Positions 1-9,970 of a stretch of 64,000 nt of DNA are shown in pieces. The translations under genes were made by a program, and so were the position numbers. The first letter of the stretch is position 1; every line of letters begins with the position of its first letter. Location: contig CAWBRW010000032.1 of the NCBI GenBank assembly GCA_963791235.1, forward strand, positions 62,001 to 126,000, written 5' to 3'. The notes beneath the pieces were generated by a model that saw only the letters and a list, made by a program, of their open reading frames with translations, was not told the DNA's origin and made no database searches. The stretch is from JALORV01 sp963791235. Lineage in GTDB: Bacteria > Pseudomonadota > Gammaproteobacteria > Burkholderiales > Burkholderiaceae_F.

Positions 1-369
1 GGCTGCGTCTGCGCATCGGGCACCCACCAGACGACCCTGCGCGGCCTCGATCACTGTGATCGGTCGCAGTCCGCCGTGACCGGCGCAGGCGCCGCCGCGA
101 CACGCCGCCGGTGGCCGGGTCGTACAGCGCACCGTGCGTCGCGCAGATCAGGAACTCGGCGTCGGGTTCGAAAAACTCTCCCGGCTGCCAGTCGAGTTCC
201 ATCGCGACGTGGGCGCAGCGATTCAGGTAGGCCAACGCCTTCCCTCGATGCCGGACGCGAAGGCCGGCGCCATCTCGCCCCGGAACACCACGGAGAACCG
301 CACGCCCCGCGCCCCGTCCACCAGCGCGTCCGACGGGCAGAGCGGAATCAGCGCACCCTCAGCAGCCAT
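1..369 (-). CDS. Rieske (2Fe-2S) domain protein, cut by window edge and frameshifted
   Basis: Translating leftward from the ATG at 369 gives a short beta-rich N-terminus. After a frame change near 240 the two halves of a Rieske cluster motif appear: CAH in AYLNRCAHVAMELDW and CATH in LICATHGALYDP. A second frame change near 85 restores a plausible RPITVIEAAQG tail, and a third near 20 would give a WVPDAQTQ ending. Cys-His/Cys-His spacing supports a 2Fe-2S cluster protein of the small nitrite-reductase/ferredoxin type. The start overlaps the end of the HAD gene by 22 bases, so the two are probably one operon with rluC. The electron partner is unknown. The frame changes are most likely sequence errors. 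Confidence 0.8.
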
Positions 370-1006
370 GGGCGCAGTCCGACCACGTTCTCGACGAGCG
401 CCAGCGGTCCGAGCGTTTCAAGCTGGTCGCGCGGGTGAGCGCCATAGGTCACGCCGATCGACGCGGTTCCCGCCGACCGCGCCATCGCGAGGTCGTGCGT
501 CGTGTCGCCGATCATCACGGTGCGCTGCGCCGGAACGTCGAGCTCCTCGGTGAGTTCGAGTGAGCATCGCCGGATGCGGCTTCGGATGGGTTTCGTCGGC
601 ACAGCGCGACGACGAGAAGAACATGCCGAGCCCGGTGGCGTGCGAACGCCCGATCGAGTCCGCGACGGCTCTTGCCGGTCGCCACCGCGAGATGGGCGCC
701 GCTTTCGGCAAGTTCGACCAGCAGTTCACGGATGCCATCGAAAAGGACGATCTCCGGTTCGACCGCAAAGTAGTGATGCCGGTAGCGTGCGCTGAAGGCT
801 TCGATGCGGTCCGCGGTCAGCTCGGGCACCGCACCGGCCAGTGCGTCCTGAAGACCGAGACCGATCACATGGTTCGCCTGCTCGATCGTCGGTACCGTAA
901 GGCCGAGGTCGGCGGCGGCCTTCTGGATGCACCGCGCAATCATCGCGGTCGAGTCGACGACGGTGCCGTCCCAATCGAAGACGACGAGGTCAAACGGACG
1001 TGGCAT
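348..1006 (-). CDS. HAD-superfamily phosphatase (Gph/phosphoglycolate phosphatase-like), frameshifted
   Basis: From ATG 1006 the protein begins MPRPFDLVVFDWDGTVVDST, the HAD motif I with nucleophile Asp11 and acid Asp13. A TGKS motif II segment and the C-terminal motif IV GDTTHDLAMARSAG follow, with the family's usual length of about 220 residues. The reading frame changes near 635 and again near 558: the stretch GLGMFFSSSRCADETHPKPH lies in a second frame and ELTEELDVPAQRTVMIGDT in a third. Both are probably indel errors. The gene overlaps the 3' end of rluC by 17 bases and the Rieske gene by 22. It should hydrolyse a small phosphate ester in the cytoplasm; the substrate cannot be read from sequence. 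Confidence 0.85.
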
Positions 1007-2034
1007 GTTCGCGCGCGGCAAGGGCCTTGAGGATCGCGGAGCAGTCTTCCGGCAGTGCACTGACAAGCGCCAGCGAATCACCGCTGACCGGATGTACCAG
1101 CCGCGTCGAGCAGGCATGCAGGAACATGCGTCCGAAGCGCGGACCGAACTCGCCCCGGGCGAACCTCCGGTTCAGCTCGAAATCACCGTACTTGTCGTCG
1201 CCGACGATCGGAAAGCCCAGGTGCGCCACATGGACGCGGATCTGATGCGTACGCCCGGTCTTGAGTTCCGCCTCCAGCAGCGAGAAGCCGCCGAGCCGCT
1301 GCTTGAGCGTGAAGATCGTGTGCGAGGCGATGCCCTCCGGATCGACGGCGACGCGCCGTTCGCCGGTGCGGTTGACGAACTTGGTCAGTGCGAGCCGCAC
1401 GTGCTGGCGATCGTTGACCCAGTCACCGGCCACCAGCACGCAGGTAGCGCTTGTCGACCTCGCCTTCGCGCAGCTGCTCGTGCAGCGACAGCAGGGCGCG
1501 TCGTGACTTCGCCAGCATCAGGATGCCGGAGGTTTCGCGGTCGAGGCGGTGGGCGAGTTCCAGGAAGGTCTGGCGCGGACGCGCGGCGCGGACACGCTCG
1601 ATGATGCCGTGGGCCACTACCGCTGCCGCCATGAGCGGCGACGCCGGCCGGCTTGTCGATCGACGACGAGGTCGTCGTCTTCGTAAAGGATCGGCGGCAT
1701 CAGCGCCGGGGCCACGGCGGCCGCGTGCGTGCCGCCGGCCGGCTGCGCAGTACGCAACGGGGGCACGCGGATGTCGTCGCCTGGCTGCACGCGGTAGTCG
1801 GCCGCTACGCGCCCCCGATTCACGCGCACCTCGCCACTGCGCACGATGCGGTAGACATGGCTTTTCGGAACGCCCTTCGCCAGCCGGATCAGGAAAGTTG
1901 TCGAGGCGCTGACCGGCGTACTCGGCGCTGACTCGCACGTGACTGACACGATCGGGCGCGACGCCGCCGACGGGCTCTGACCGAGGCGGTGCGCCGGCTT
2001 CCTGCCGCTTTCCGGTTTTACGGGCCGCACCCAT
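990..2034 (-). CDS. rluC: 23S rRNA pseudouridine synthase, RluC type, frameshifted
   Basis: The start ATG at 2034 gives MGAARKTGKRQEAG, then an S4 RNA-binding domain (SAEYAGQRLDNF continuing as LIRLAKGVPKSHVYRIVRSG). The catalytic domain carries AHRLDRETSGILML, the RluA-family motif whose Asp is the nucleophile. The C-terminal part contains GRTHQIRVHVAHLGFPIVGDD. RluC isomerises uridines 955, 2504 and 2580 of 23S rRNA in E. coli. At least four frame changes, near 1890, 1660, 1620 and 1440, are needed to read the whole protein, so the sequence here is error-prone. It sits divergently next to rne, a common betaproteobacterial order, and its start region overlaps the likely rne promoter. Confidence 0.9.
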
Positions 2035-2046
2035 CTTGCATATACT
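2017..2046 (+). promoter_or_regulatory. Candidate sigma-70 promoter for rne
   Basis: TTTACG (2017-2022), an 18-base spacer and TATACT (2041-2046) resemble -35 and -10 boxes pointing at rne. The site lies over the start codon of the divergent rluC gene. It would give a leader of nearly 590 bases. Inferred by eye only. Confidence 0.4.
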
Positions 2047-2641
2047 TGAGCGGTCGAGGTTTTTCGGGACTCCCGGAGAACCCCGGGGCCCCTGCGGCTC
2101 CGGCGGGCGCCGATGTGGCGCGCCTGGGAGATGCAAGGCGGACTCCAGATCGCTGACCGTGAACCTCACATGCGAGGAATTGTAGCCGTTGCCGCCATCG
2201 CTCCGAGCGGACGGCGGGTCGCGAGTTCAATGCAATGGCGCCCGCGGGATGAGTTTGAGGCACGGGTTTTCGAGGCACGCTGCGCCTCTTTGAATTCGCA
2301 GTGAAGCCGCCGCAAGGCGGTTGCGGCGCCTTCCCGCCGACTGCGTGGATCCGCGATGGGCGGGTCCCGCCGAAACGAACGAGTGGAAACAACGCGGCGC
2401 AGCGCGCCGCAATGCCAGAGATCAATGCAGGGGTTCCTGAAGTGACGACTGTTCTGCCGCTCCGCTCAGGGGCGCCCGCGTGCGGGCGCCGCGAAGCCAC
2501 GCGCGCGGCTGGTCGAGGAACCCCGTGCCGGCCGGGTGCGACTGCGTGTCGCCCGGCCGACCGTCCCGCCTGATTCTCGCGGATCCGCGCCTGTTCGTTC
2601 CGGCACCTTGAAGCGCCCCTCAGAAGGCGCAAGGAGTGCTG
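2047..2641 (+). promoter_or_regulatory. Long structured 5' leader of rne
   Basis: About 600 bases upstream of rne hold no convincing gene. Visible structure includes a perfect 9-bp inverted repeat at 2471-2490 (GGCGCCCGC / GCGGGCGCC). A larger hairpin at 2530-2558 pairs GGCCGG with CCGGCC and GCGAC with GTCGC. A good ribosome-binding site AAGGAG ends five bases before the rne ATG at 2642. In E. coli, RNase E autoregulates by cutting its own long structured leader, so a similar role here is plausible but inferred; no homology to the enteric element is claimed. Confidence 0.5.
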
Positions 2642-5443
2642 ATGAAACGCATGCTGTTCAACGCCACGCATGCAGAGGAATTGCGCGTGGCGATCGTCGA
2701 CGGCCAGAAGCTGATCGACATCGATATCGAAACCGCTGGCCGCGAGCAGCGGAAATCGAACATCTACAAGGGCGTCATCACGCGGGTCGAGCCCAGCCTC
2801 GAAGCGTGTTTCGTCGACTACGGCGAGGAGCGCCACGGCTTCCTGCCGTTCAAGGAAGTCTCCCGGATCCTACTTCCGCGAGGGCGTCGACGTGCGCAGC
2901 GCCAGCATCAAGGAAGCGCTGCGCGAAGGCCAGGAACTGCTGGTCCAGGTGGAAAAGGAGGAGCGCGGCAACAAGGGAGCGGCGCTGACCACCTTCATTT
3001 CACTGGCCGGCCGCTACCTCGTGCTGATGCCGAACAACCCGCGCGGCGGTGGCGTCTCGCGGCGCATCGAGGGCGAGGACCGGCAGGAACTGCGCGACAC
3101 CATGGATCAGCTGGAGCTTGCCGGCGGGCATGTCGATCATCGCGCGCACCGCGGGCATCGGCCGCAACGCCGAGGAGCTGCAGTGGGACCTGAATTACCT
3201 GCTGAAGCTCTGGCATGCCGTCGAAGGCGCAGCCAAGCCGCAGTACGAGCTGACGCTCGATGATCCCGAGCACCCGGGCAAGAAGAGACGACCTATGTCG
3301 ATAGCGGCAACGGACCCGACGGCCAGCGCCTGAAGCGCGCCAATCCGGCGCCGTTCCTGATCGTCGAGGAATCGAATCTCGTCATCCGCGCGATCCGCGA
3401 TTACTTCCATCCGGAGATCGGCGAGATCCTCGTCGACACCGACGACATCTACGAGCAGGCGAGCCAGTTCATGGCGCACGTGATGCCGGACAACGTCGCT
3501 CGCGTGTCAAGCGCTACAAGGACGACGTCCCGCTGTTCTCGCGGTTCCAGATCGAGCACCAGATCGAGACCGCGTATTCGCGGCAGGTTCCCCTGCCCTC
3601 CGGCGGCTCGATCGTCGTCGACCACACCGAGGCACTGGTCGCGGTCGATGTGAACTCGGCACGCGCCACCAAGGGCTCCGACATCGAGGAGACGGCCACC
3701 CGCACCAACCTCGAGGCGGCCGACGAAGTCGCGCGGCAGTTGCGGCTGCGCGACCTCGGCGGATTGATCGTCATCGACTTCATCGACATGGAGGAGTCGA
3801 AGAACCAGAAGGCAGTCGAGAACCGCCTGAAGGATGCGCTGCACTATGACCGGGCGCGCGTGCAGATGGGCAAGATCTCGCGCTTCGGCCTGATGGAACT
3901 GTCGCGCCAGCGGCTGCGGCCCGCGCTCAACGAGGGCAGCCACGTCACCTGTCCGCGCTGCAATGGCGTCGGCGTGATCCGCGACACCGAAAGCTCCGCG
4001 CTGCACATTCTGCGCATCCTGCAGGAAGAAGCGATGAAGGAAAGCACCGCTGCGGTACACGCGCAGGTGCCGGTCGAAGTGGCTTCGTTCCTGCTCAACG
4101 AGAAGCGCGGCGACATCGCCAAGCTCGAGGCGCGGTTGCGCGTCTCGATCGTGCTGATTCCGAACAAGTTCCTCGACACGCCGCACTACCACGTCGAGCG
4201 TCTGCGGCACGACGATCCGCGACTCGACGACGTCAAGGCGAGCTTCGAGCGCGCTGCAGAACTTGCACCGAGCACCGACACGCCATACACACGCGGCAAG
4301 GCCGAAGAAGAACGCGCCCGGCCGAAGCAGGAAGCCGTCGTCAAGGGCATCGTTCCCGAGACACCGGCTCCGGTGATAGCCCCCCCGGCGCCCGTGGCCC
4401 TCCCCGCTCCGGTCCTCGCTGCGCCCGCATCGCGCGGGCTGTGGGGCCGCATCGTTGCCTTCTTCACCGGCGAGCCGGCGCCCATCACAGCGCCGGTGGC
4501 GGCGCTGCCGGCACCCGTTCCCTCGCGCTCCGCGCGTGACGCGGAGCACCGCGGAGAACGCAAGCGCGGCCACGACCGCGATCGCCGCGAGGGTCGCCGC
4601 GACGAGAAGCGTGACGAGAAGCGCGAGGAGAAGCGAGGCGATCGCCGTGATGACCGCAAGGACGGCCGCCGTGGTGACAAGCGCCCCGAGCGCCAGCCTG
4701 CCGAAGCCGGCCGTCCGGAACGCGAACCGCGCGCGGCCCGGCAGGGCGGCACGCAGGAACGCCCCGAAGGTGAGCGAGAGGGCCGCAAACCGCAAGAGCG
4801 CCGCGGCGAGCGCAAGGAACGTGCGGCGCCCGTGGAAGACGCCGTGGCGCCGATCGCTGCAATCGATGCCGCAAATGATGTGATCGCGACGCCCGCGCCT
4901 GCCTCGCTGGTGTCCCCGGATGCCGGGGCCACCGACGCGGCATCGGAAGAGCGGCGTGGACGCCGTCGTCGGCGCCGCCGCGGTCGCGGTGGCCGCAGTG
5001 GCGAGGGTGAGGCCGCGCCAGGAGCGGAAGCCTCCGCTGGCGAGCTCGATGACGACATCGAGGAAGACGCGGCGCCGGTTGAAGTGAATATCGAACCGGC
5101 GCCGCAGGCGCCGGCGCCAGCCGCCGCTTCAGGAAATGGCAGTGCGACCCCGCAGCGCGAAGTGACGGTCGTTTCGCCGCATATGATCGTCGTGCCTCCG
5201 ACGTTCTCGATGCCGCTTGCCCAGCCCTCGCCGATGCCGGTCGAGCAGCTGCAATCGGTGCTCGAACTGGCTGGACTGACGCTGGTTCAAACCGAGGAGA
5301 CGAAGCTCAGCGACGCGCGAACCCGCATGGCAGGTGAGCCGAAGCCGGCCAGGGTTCCGCGCGAGCGCCCGCCGCTTCCGCCGCTGGATACGCGACCGCT
5401 GATGCAGGTCGAGACGCGCAGGACAGCACAGGACGCCTCGTAG
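2642..5443 (+). CDS. rne: Ribonuclease E, frameshifted in the N-terminal half
   Basis: Starts MKRMLFNATHAEELRVAIV after an AAGGAG site. The S1 region reads RKSNIYKGVITRVEPSLEA. The catalytic DNase I-like domain contains ALVAVDVNSARATKGS and GGLIVIDFIDM, whose Asp residues bind Mg2+. The Zn-link is CPRCNGVG. The last 400 or so residues are disordered, Pro/Ala- and Arg-rich, with a tract RRGRRRRRRRGRGG typical of an RNA- and degradosome-binding tail. Expected length is about 930 residues. Frame changes near 2868, 3120, 3290 and 3505 interrupt the N-terminal half, each continuing with correct RNase E sequence in a new frame. Since rne is normally essential, they are almost certainly sequence errors. 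It initiates mRNA decay and rRNA/tRNA processing at the inner membrane. Confidence 0.95.
4601..4636 (+). repeat. Three 12-bp tandem repeats inside rne
   Basis: GACGAGAAGCGT, GACGAGAAGCGC and GAGGAGAAGCGA follow each other in frame and encode DEKR-DEKR-EEKR in the charged RNase E tail. Repeat number may vary between strains without breaking the frame. Confidence 0.85.
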
Positions 5444-5520
5444 TACCCACGCGCGGCACGTTGATTCAACGTGCCGCGCCGCCCCTTGCAGCAGGCAGGT
5501 GCGCCGCTAACATCCTGGCA

Positions 5521-6642
5521 ATGACCGATCGCATCATCCAGTTGCTGGACCTTCGCACCGCACGTCTGCCGGTGCCAGACGCCGTTGCATCTGCCACGGC
5601 CGACGGGCACGTCGCGGATCGCCGCGGCCGCCCGCTGCGTGACCTGCGCATCTCGGTGACCGATCGCTGCAACTTTCGTTGCACGTACTGCATGCCGAAG
5701 GAGATCTTCGATCGCGACTATCGTTTCCTTCCCCATGCCGAGCTGCTGAGTTTCGAGGAGATCACGCGCCTGGCACGTGCCTTCATCGCCAACGGCGTGG
5801 AGAAGATCCGGCTGACCGGCGGCGAACCCCTGCTGCGCAAGGACCTGCACAAGCTGATCGAGATGCTGTCGCGACTCACCACGCTGCAGGGCCAGCCGCT
5901 CGACCTGGCACTGACTACGAACGGGTCGCTGCTCGCCCGCAAGGCTCGCGATCTCGCGGCGGCGGGACTGCAGCGGATCACGGTGTCGCTCGATGGACTG
6001 GACGACACGGTGTTCAAGCGCATGAACGATGTCGACTTTCCGGTCTCGGACGTGCTCGCCGGGATCAACGCCGCAGCTGAGGCCGGCCTCGGTCCCGTGA
6101 AGATCAACATGGTCGTCAAACGCGGTGTCAACGATCACGAGGTCGTGGCGATGGCGCGGCATTTCCGCGGCACTGGCCATATCGTCCGCTTCATCGAGTT
6201 CATGGATGTCGGCAGCTCCAACGGCTGGCGCATGGACGATGTCGTGCCATCGGCAGCGATCGTCGAGCGCCTTGACCGCGAGGTTGCGCCGCTGGTCGCC
6301 ATCGATCCCAATTACGCCGGCGAAGTCGCCGAGCGCTGGCGCTATCGCGATGGCAGTGGCGAAGTCGGCGTCATTTCGAGCGTGACGCAGGCGTTCTGCC
6401 ACAGTTGCACGCGAGCGCGGCTGTCTACCGAGGGGATGCTCTACCTGTGCCTGTTCGCCGACAGCGGCTACGACCTGCGCCGACTGCTGCGCGGCGGCGC
6501 AGAGGCTCCGGGCGTCGACGATGCGGCACTCGCGACGGCAGTTGCACAGGTCTGGAGCCAGCGGGCGGACCGTTATTCCGAAGTCCGCTCCGAGGCCGCC
6601 AGCCCCCGCCCGAAGGTCGAGATGTCCTATATCGGCGGCTGA
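5521..6642 (+). CDS. moaA: GTP 3',8-cyclase MoaA
   Basis: Radical SAM enzyme for the first step of molybdenum cofactor synthesis, turning GTP into 3',8-cyclo-GTP. The N-terminal cluster motif is C50-NFR-C54-TY-C57, and the C-terminal 4Fe-4S cluster that binds substrate is seen as FCHSCTRARLS followed by LYLC. LTGGEPLLRKDL is the SAM-binding GGE motif, and the protein ends in the conserved GG (SYIGG) needed for catalysis. The 373-residue length is normal. The ATG at 5521 is preferred because upstream in-frame codons from 5461 (MIQRAAPPLAAG) lack family resemblance. It lies five bases upstream of mobA, making a moaA-mobA-moeA operon downstream of rne. Confidence 0.97.
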   Translation: MTDRIIQLLDLRTARLPVPDAVASATADGHVADRRGRPLRDLRISVTDRCNFRCTYCMPKEIFDRDYRFLPHAELLSFEEITRLARAFIANGVEKIRLTGGEPLLRKDLHKLIEMLSRLTTLQGQPLDLALTTNGSLLARKARDLAAAGLQRITVSLDGLDDTVFKRMNDVDFPVSDVLAGINAAAEAGLGPVKINMVVKRGVNDHEVVAMARHFRGTGHIVRFIEFMDVGSSNGWRMDDVVPSAAIVERLDREVAPLVAIDPNYAGEVAERWRYRDGSGEVGVISSVTQAFCHSCTRARLSTEGMLYLCLFADSGYDLRRLLRGGAEAPGVDDAALATAVAQVWSQRADRYSEVRSEAASPRPKVEMSYIGG

Positions 6643-6647
6643 CGCCG

Positions 6648-7244
6648 ATGCCGCTGGCCGTCCTCGACAGCATCACCGGAATCATCCTCGCCGGCGGCCA
6701 GGGTGCTCGCATGGGCGGTGCCGACAAGGGCCTGCTCGAGCTCCATGGGCTGCCGCTGGTCGAGCATGTGCTGGGGCGCCTGGCGCCACAGGTGCGCAGC
6801 GTGATGATCAGCGCGAGTCGCAATCTCGAGCGCTATCGCGCTCTCGTGCCCCGCGTACTGAGTGATGCGCCGTCGGGGGCCGAGCGTTTTCGCGGGCCGC
6901 TCGCAGGAATCCAAGCGGGTCTTGCCCACGCGCCAACGGCATGGATCGCGGTTGTTCCGTGCGATGCGCCGCAACTACCGCGCGCGCTCGTGGCCCGGCT
7001 CGCAGATGCGGTCAACAGCCGCGGCGCGCCCGCGGCGTGTGCTCGCGCCGAGGGCCGGCTGCAGTCGGTGTTCTGCCTTCTCGCGACCTCCCTGCTGCCC
7101 GTGCTTCAGGCGCATTTGCAGCGCGGCGGACGCGCGGTTCATGCCTGGCTCGCTGAAGTTGGCACGATCGCCGTCGATTTCGACGACGCATCCGGATTCC
7201 GCCGCATCAGTACAGCCGAAGCGCTGGCTGGCGGACTGCGATGA
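6648..7244 (+). CDS. mobA: Molybdenum cofactor guanylyltransferase MobA
   Basis: Joins GMP from GTP to molybdopterin, giving the guanine dinucleotide cofactor used by DMSO reductase-family enzymes. The nucleotidyltransferase signature ILAGGQGARMGGADKGLL lies at residues 13-30, and VVPCDAPQLP carries the metal-binding Asp. The 198-residue length fits. The gene starts five bases after the moaA stop, and its TGA overlaps the moeA ATG, so translation is probably coupled. Confidence 0.95.
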   Translation: MPLAVLDSITGIILAGGQGARMGGADKGLLELHGLPLVEHVLGRLAPQVRSVMISASRNLERYRALVPRVLSDAPSGAERFRGPLAGIQAGLAHAPTAWIAVVPCDAPQLPRALVARLADAVNSRGAPAACARAEGRLQSVFCLLATSLLPVLQAHLQRGGRAVHAWLAEVGTIAVDFDDASGFRRISTAEALAGGLR

Positions 7245-8455
7245 CCGCACAGGAACTCGACGCCACGACAGCCGTCGCTCGGCTCAGCGCGATGATGACC
7301 CCCATCGCCGAGCGCGAACGATGCGCGCTCGGGGCGGCGGCCAACCGCGTGACGGGGGAGGATGTTGTCGCGACCCTCGACATGCCGGGCTTCGATAACG
7401 CTGCCATGGACGGGTACGCGGTGCGCGCGGCCGACTGTGCAAGCGCGGCTGGACTTAAAGTGGCCGGGCGCGCGCTCGCTGGCCACCCGTGGACCGCTCC
7501 ACTCGCGCCGGGCCACGCCGTGCGCATCATGACCGGTGCCGCTGTGCCCACGGGCGCGGACGCCGTCGTCATGCAGGAGGACACCCGGACCGAGGGCGAT
7601 CGGGTCTTTATCAAGCTGGTGCCGCACAGTGGACTCAACATCCGGCCGCGCGGCGAACACGTTCGCGCCGGAACCGTCGTGCTGCCGAGCGGCCGCCGTC
7701 TGCGCAGCCATGACCTCGGGCTGGCTGCGGCGGCGGGCGCCACCGGGGTGACGGTGATGCGCGCGCTGCATGTCGGCGTGCTGTCGACCGGAGACGAACT
7801 GCACGATCCTCCGCAGCCCGTCAGCATTGCCGGCCAATATGACGGCAACCGCCCGATGCTGCTTGCGGCACTCCATCGGGCCGGCTACAGGGCCCATGAC
7901 CTTGGCATCGTGGCCGATCGCGACGAGACGCTGGTCGGGGCATTCGAAACGGCCGCTGCACAGCGCCTTGACGCCGTCGTATCAACCGGCGGTGTCGCGC
8001 AGGGCGATGCCGACATCGTCCGACGGTTCCCCGCGCTGCAGTTCCTGCCTCTGGCGTTGCGACCCGGTCGCGGCCTCGCCTGTGGTCGAATCGAGATGGA
8101 CGGCCATGCGTTCTGGCTGTTCGGTCTGCCGGGCAACAGCGTTACGTCCTACGTGATCTTCCAGCTGGTCGTGGCGCCCCTGCTTGCGCATCTCGCCGGA
8201 GCCGGCGTCGAGCCGCCGTTGACACTGCAGGTGCCGCTGGCCGTCGATGCCCGTACACGTCCCGGCCGGGTCGACTGGCGTCGTGGACGCTTCGTGCGGC
8301 GCTATGGCGGTCTCGCGGTGGAGCCCCTGCAGCAGCAGGGCTCTTCGATGCTGCGCACCCTCAGCGAGGCCGACGCGCTGATCGCTATCGGACCCGACGC
8401 CGACACCGCGGCCGGGGATCTGGTCGACGCGATTCCGCTTGCCGCGTTGCCCTGA
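7241..8455 (+). CDS. moeA: Molybdopterin molybdenumtransferase MoeA
   Basis: Inserts molybdate into adenylated molybdopterin. Visible family features are DMPGFDNAAMDGYAVRA near the N-terminus, MTGAAVPTGADAVVMQED, the MPT-binding core STGDELHD and VSTGGVAQGDADIV, then GLPGNSVTSYVIF and a C-terminal beta domain. The 404-residue length is typical. ATG at 7241 overlaps the mobA stop by four bases. It closes the Mo-cofactor operon; the next gene is convergent. Confidence 0.96.
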   Translation: MTAQELDATTAVARLSAMMTPIAERERCALGAAANRVTGEDVVATLDMPGFDNAAMDGYAVRAADCASAAGLKVAGRALAGHPWTAPLAPGHAVRIMTGAAVPTGADAVVMQEDTRTEGDRVFIKLVPHSGLNIRPRGEHVRAGTVVLPSGRRLRSHDLGLAAAAGATGVTVMRALHVGVLSTGDELHDPPQPVSIAGQYDGNRPMLLAALHRAGYRAHDLGIVADRDETLVGAFETAAAQRLDAVVSTGGVAQGDADIVRRFPALQFLPLALRPGRGLACGRIEMDGHAFWLFGLPGNSVTSYVIFQLVVAPLLAHLAGAGVEPPLTLQVPLAVDARTRPGRVDWRRGRFVRRYGGLAVEPLQQQGSSMLRTLSEADALIAIGPDADTAAGDLVDAIPLAALP

Positions 8456-8465
8456 TGCGGGTCAG

Positions 8466-9884
8466 CTAGAAGCGCTTCATCAGTCGCAGCATCCGGGTCA
8501 CGACAGGCCGATACGGCGGCATGAAGAGCCCCATGCCGTTCAGTCGCGACTGCCGGAAGACGGGCGTCAGCTTGCTGAAGGTATCGAAGCCCCAGCGCCC
8601 GTGGTAGTGGCCCATGCCCGACGATCCGACGCCGCCGAACGGCAGTTCCTCCTGTGCAACGTGCACCAGGGTCTCATTGACGCAGACACCGCCAACGTGG
8701 GTCTGCTTCAGCGCGCGTTCGGTGCGCGCGGTGTCGTTGTCGAACCAGTACAGAGCGAGCGGCCGCGGCTGCGCGTTGATGAACGCGATCGCCTGTTCGG
8801 CGTCGTCGTAGGCGAGGACCGGAAGCAGCGGACCGAAGATTTCCTGGCGCATCACATCGAGCGAGACTGGCGGATTGACCAGAACCGCCGGACTCAGCCG
8901 ATGCGCCTCGTCGTTTCGGTCCGGTCCATCGAACAGCGGCTGCACCTCGATGCCGGCGGCCGCGGCTTGTTCAAGGTAACCGACCAGGCGGCCGTAGTGG
9001 CGCTGATTGACCACGCTGCAGTAGTCGGGGTCCTGGATGCCGCGCGGGTACATGCGTTGTGCCTGCTTCCGCGTGGCCGCCACGAATTCCGCCATCTGCT
9101 CCCTCGGCACCAGCACGTAGTCTGGCGCTATGCAGGTCTGTCCGGCGTTCAGCAGCTTGCCCGCGAGGATGCGCTGCGCCGCACGCTCGATCGGGTAGCC
9201 GGGCGCGACGACGGCCGGTGACTTGCCGCCGAGTTCGAGCGTGACCGGTGTGAGATTCCGGGCCGCCGAGCTCATCACATGGCGCCCGACGGCCGTCGAA
9301 CCCGTGAACAGCAGGTGATCGAACGGCAGCGCCGAGAACTGCGCGGCGACGTCGGCTCCGCCGGTGATCACGGTCAGTTCGTCGGGCTTGAAGAGCGCGC
9401 GACGAGATCGGCAAAGAGTTGCGAGAACGACGGCGTGAACTCCGACATCTTCACCATGGCACGATTGCCGGCGGCAAGCGCGCCGGCCAGCGGACCGATG
9501 GCCATGAACAGCGGGTAGTTCCACGGCACGATGATGCCGACGACGCCGAGCGGCCGCGGCATGATGTGCGCGCGCGCCGGCATGAACCACTTCGACACCC
9601 AGGCGCCGCGCGGCTTCATCCAGCTCGCGCCGCGCCGCAGCGCGCCACGCAGCTCCGCCAGGCTGGGAAACACCTCGGCGATCTGCGTCTCGATCCGCGG
9701 ACGGCCTCCAAAGTCGGCGTCGATCGCCGCCTCGATGGCCTCTTCGTTTTCCTGGATCAACGACCGCATGCGCTCGAGCCGATCACGGCGGGCGTCCCAC
9801 TCCGGAAACGGGGCCATGTCGTAACTCGCGCGCTGTCAGTTCAAACGCACTGTGCAACGTTGCGGGGATCTCGGAAGGTGTCAT
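8466..9884 (-). CDS. Aldehyde dehydrogenase, coniferyl-aldehyde dehydrogenase-like, frameshifted
   Basis: NAD(P)-dependent ALDH oxidising a hydrophobic aldehyde to its acid. The Rossmann region reads VVGIIVPWNYPLFMAIGPLA, then FTGSTAVGRHVM, the catalytic glutamate motif LELGGKSPAVV and catalytic cysteine GQTCIAPDYV. The short C-terminus with FGGVGSSGMGHYHG and YRPVVTRMLRLMKRF is typical of the CALDH group rather than classical ALDHs. ATG 9884 is chosen because LHSAFEL precedes QRASYDMAPFPEWDARRDRL if one base is removed near 9833. A second frame change near 9400 joins FADLVA to RALFKPDELT. Both are probably sequence errors. It is convergent with moeA and divergent from the transporter at 9971. 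Confidence 0.85.
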
Positions 9885-9970
9885 GACGATAGGCGCTGCA
9901 GCAATTTTTTCAGCTTACTGCGCTGCCGTCGAGCCTGTGCTCCAATGTCGGCGCTCCGGGAGAGAGCGGA

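Noticed and set aside
3449..4795. 448-codon open frame on the minus strand inside rne
   Set aside because: Shadow of the RNase E coding strand in GC-rich sequence; repetitive low-complexity protein with no family resemblance or ribosome site.
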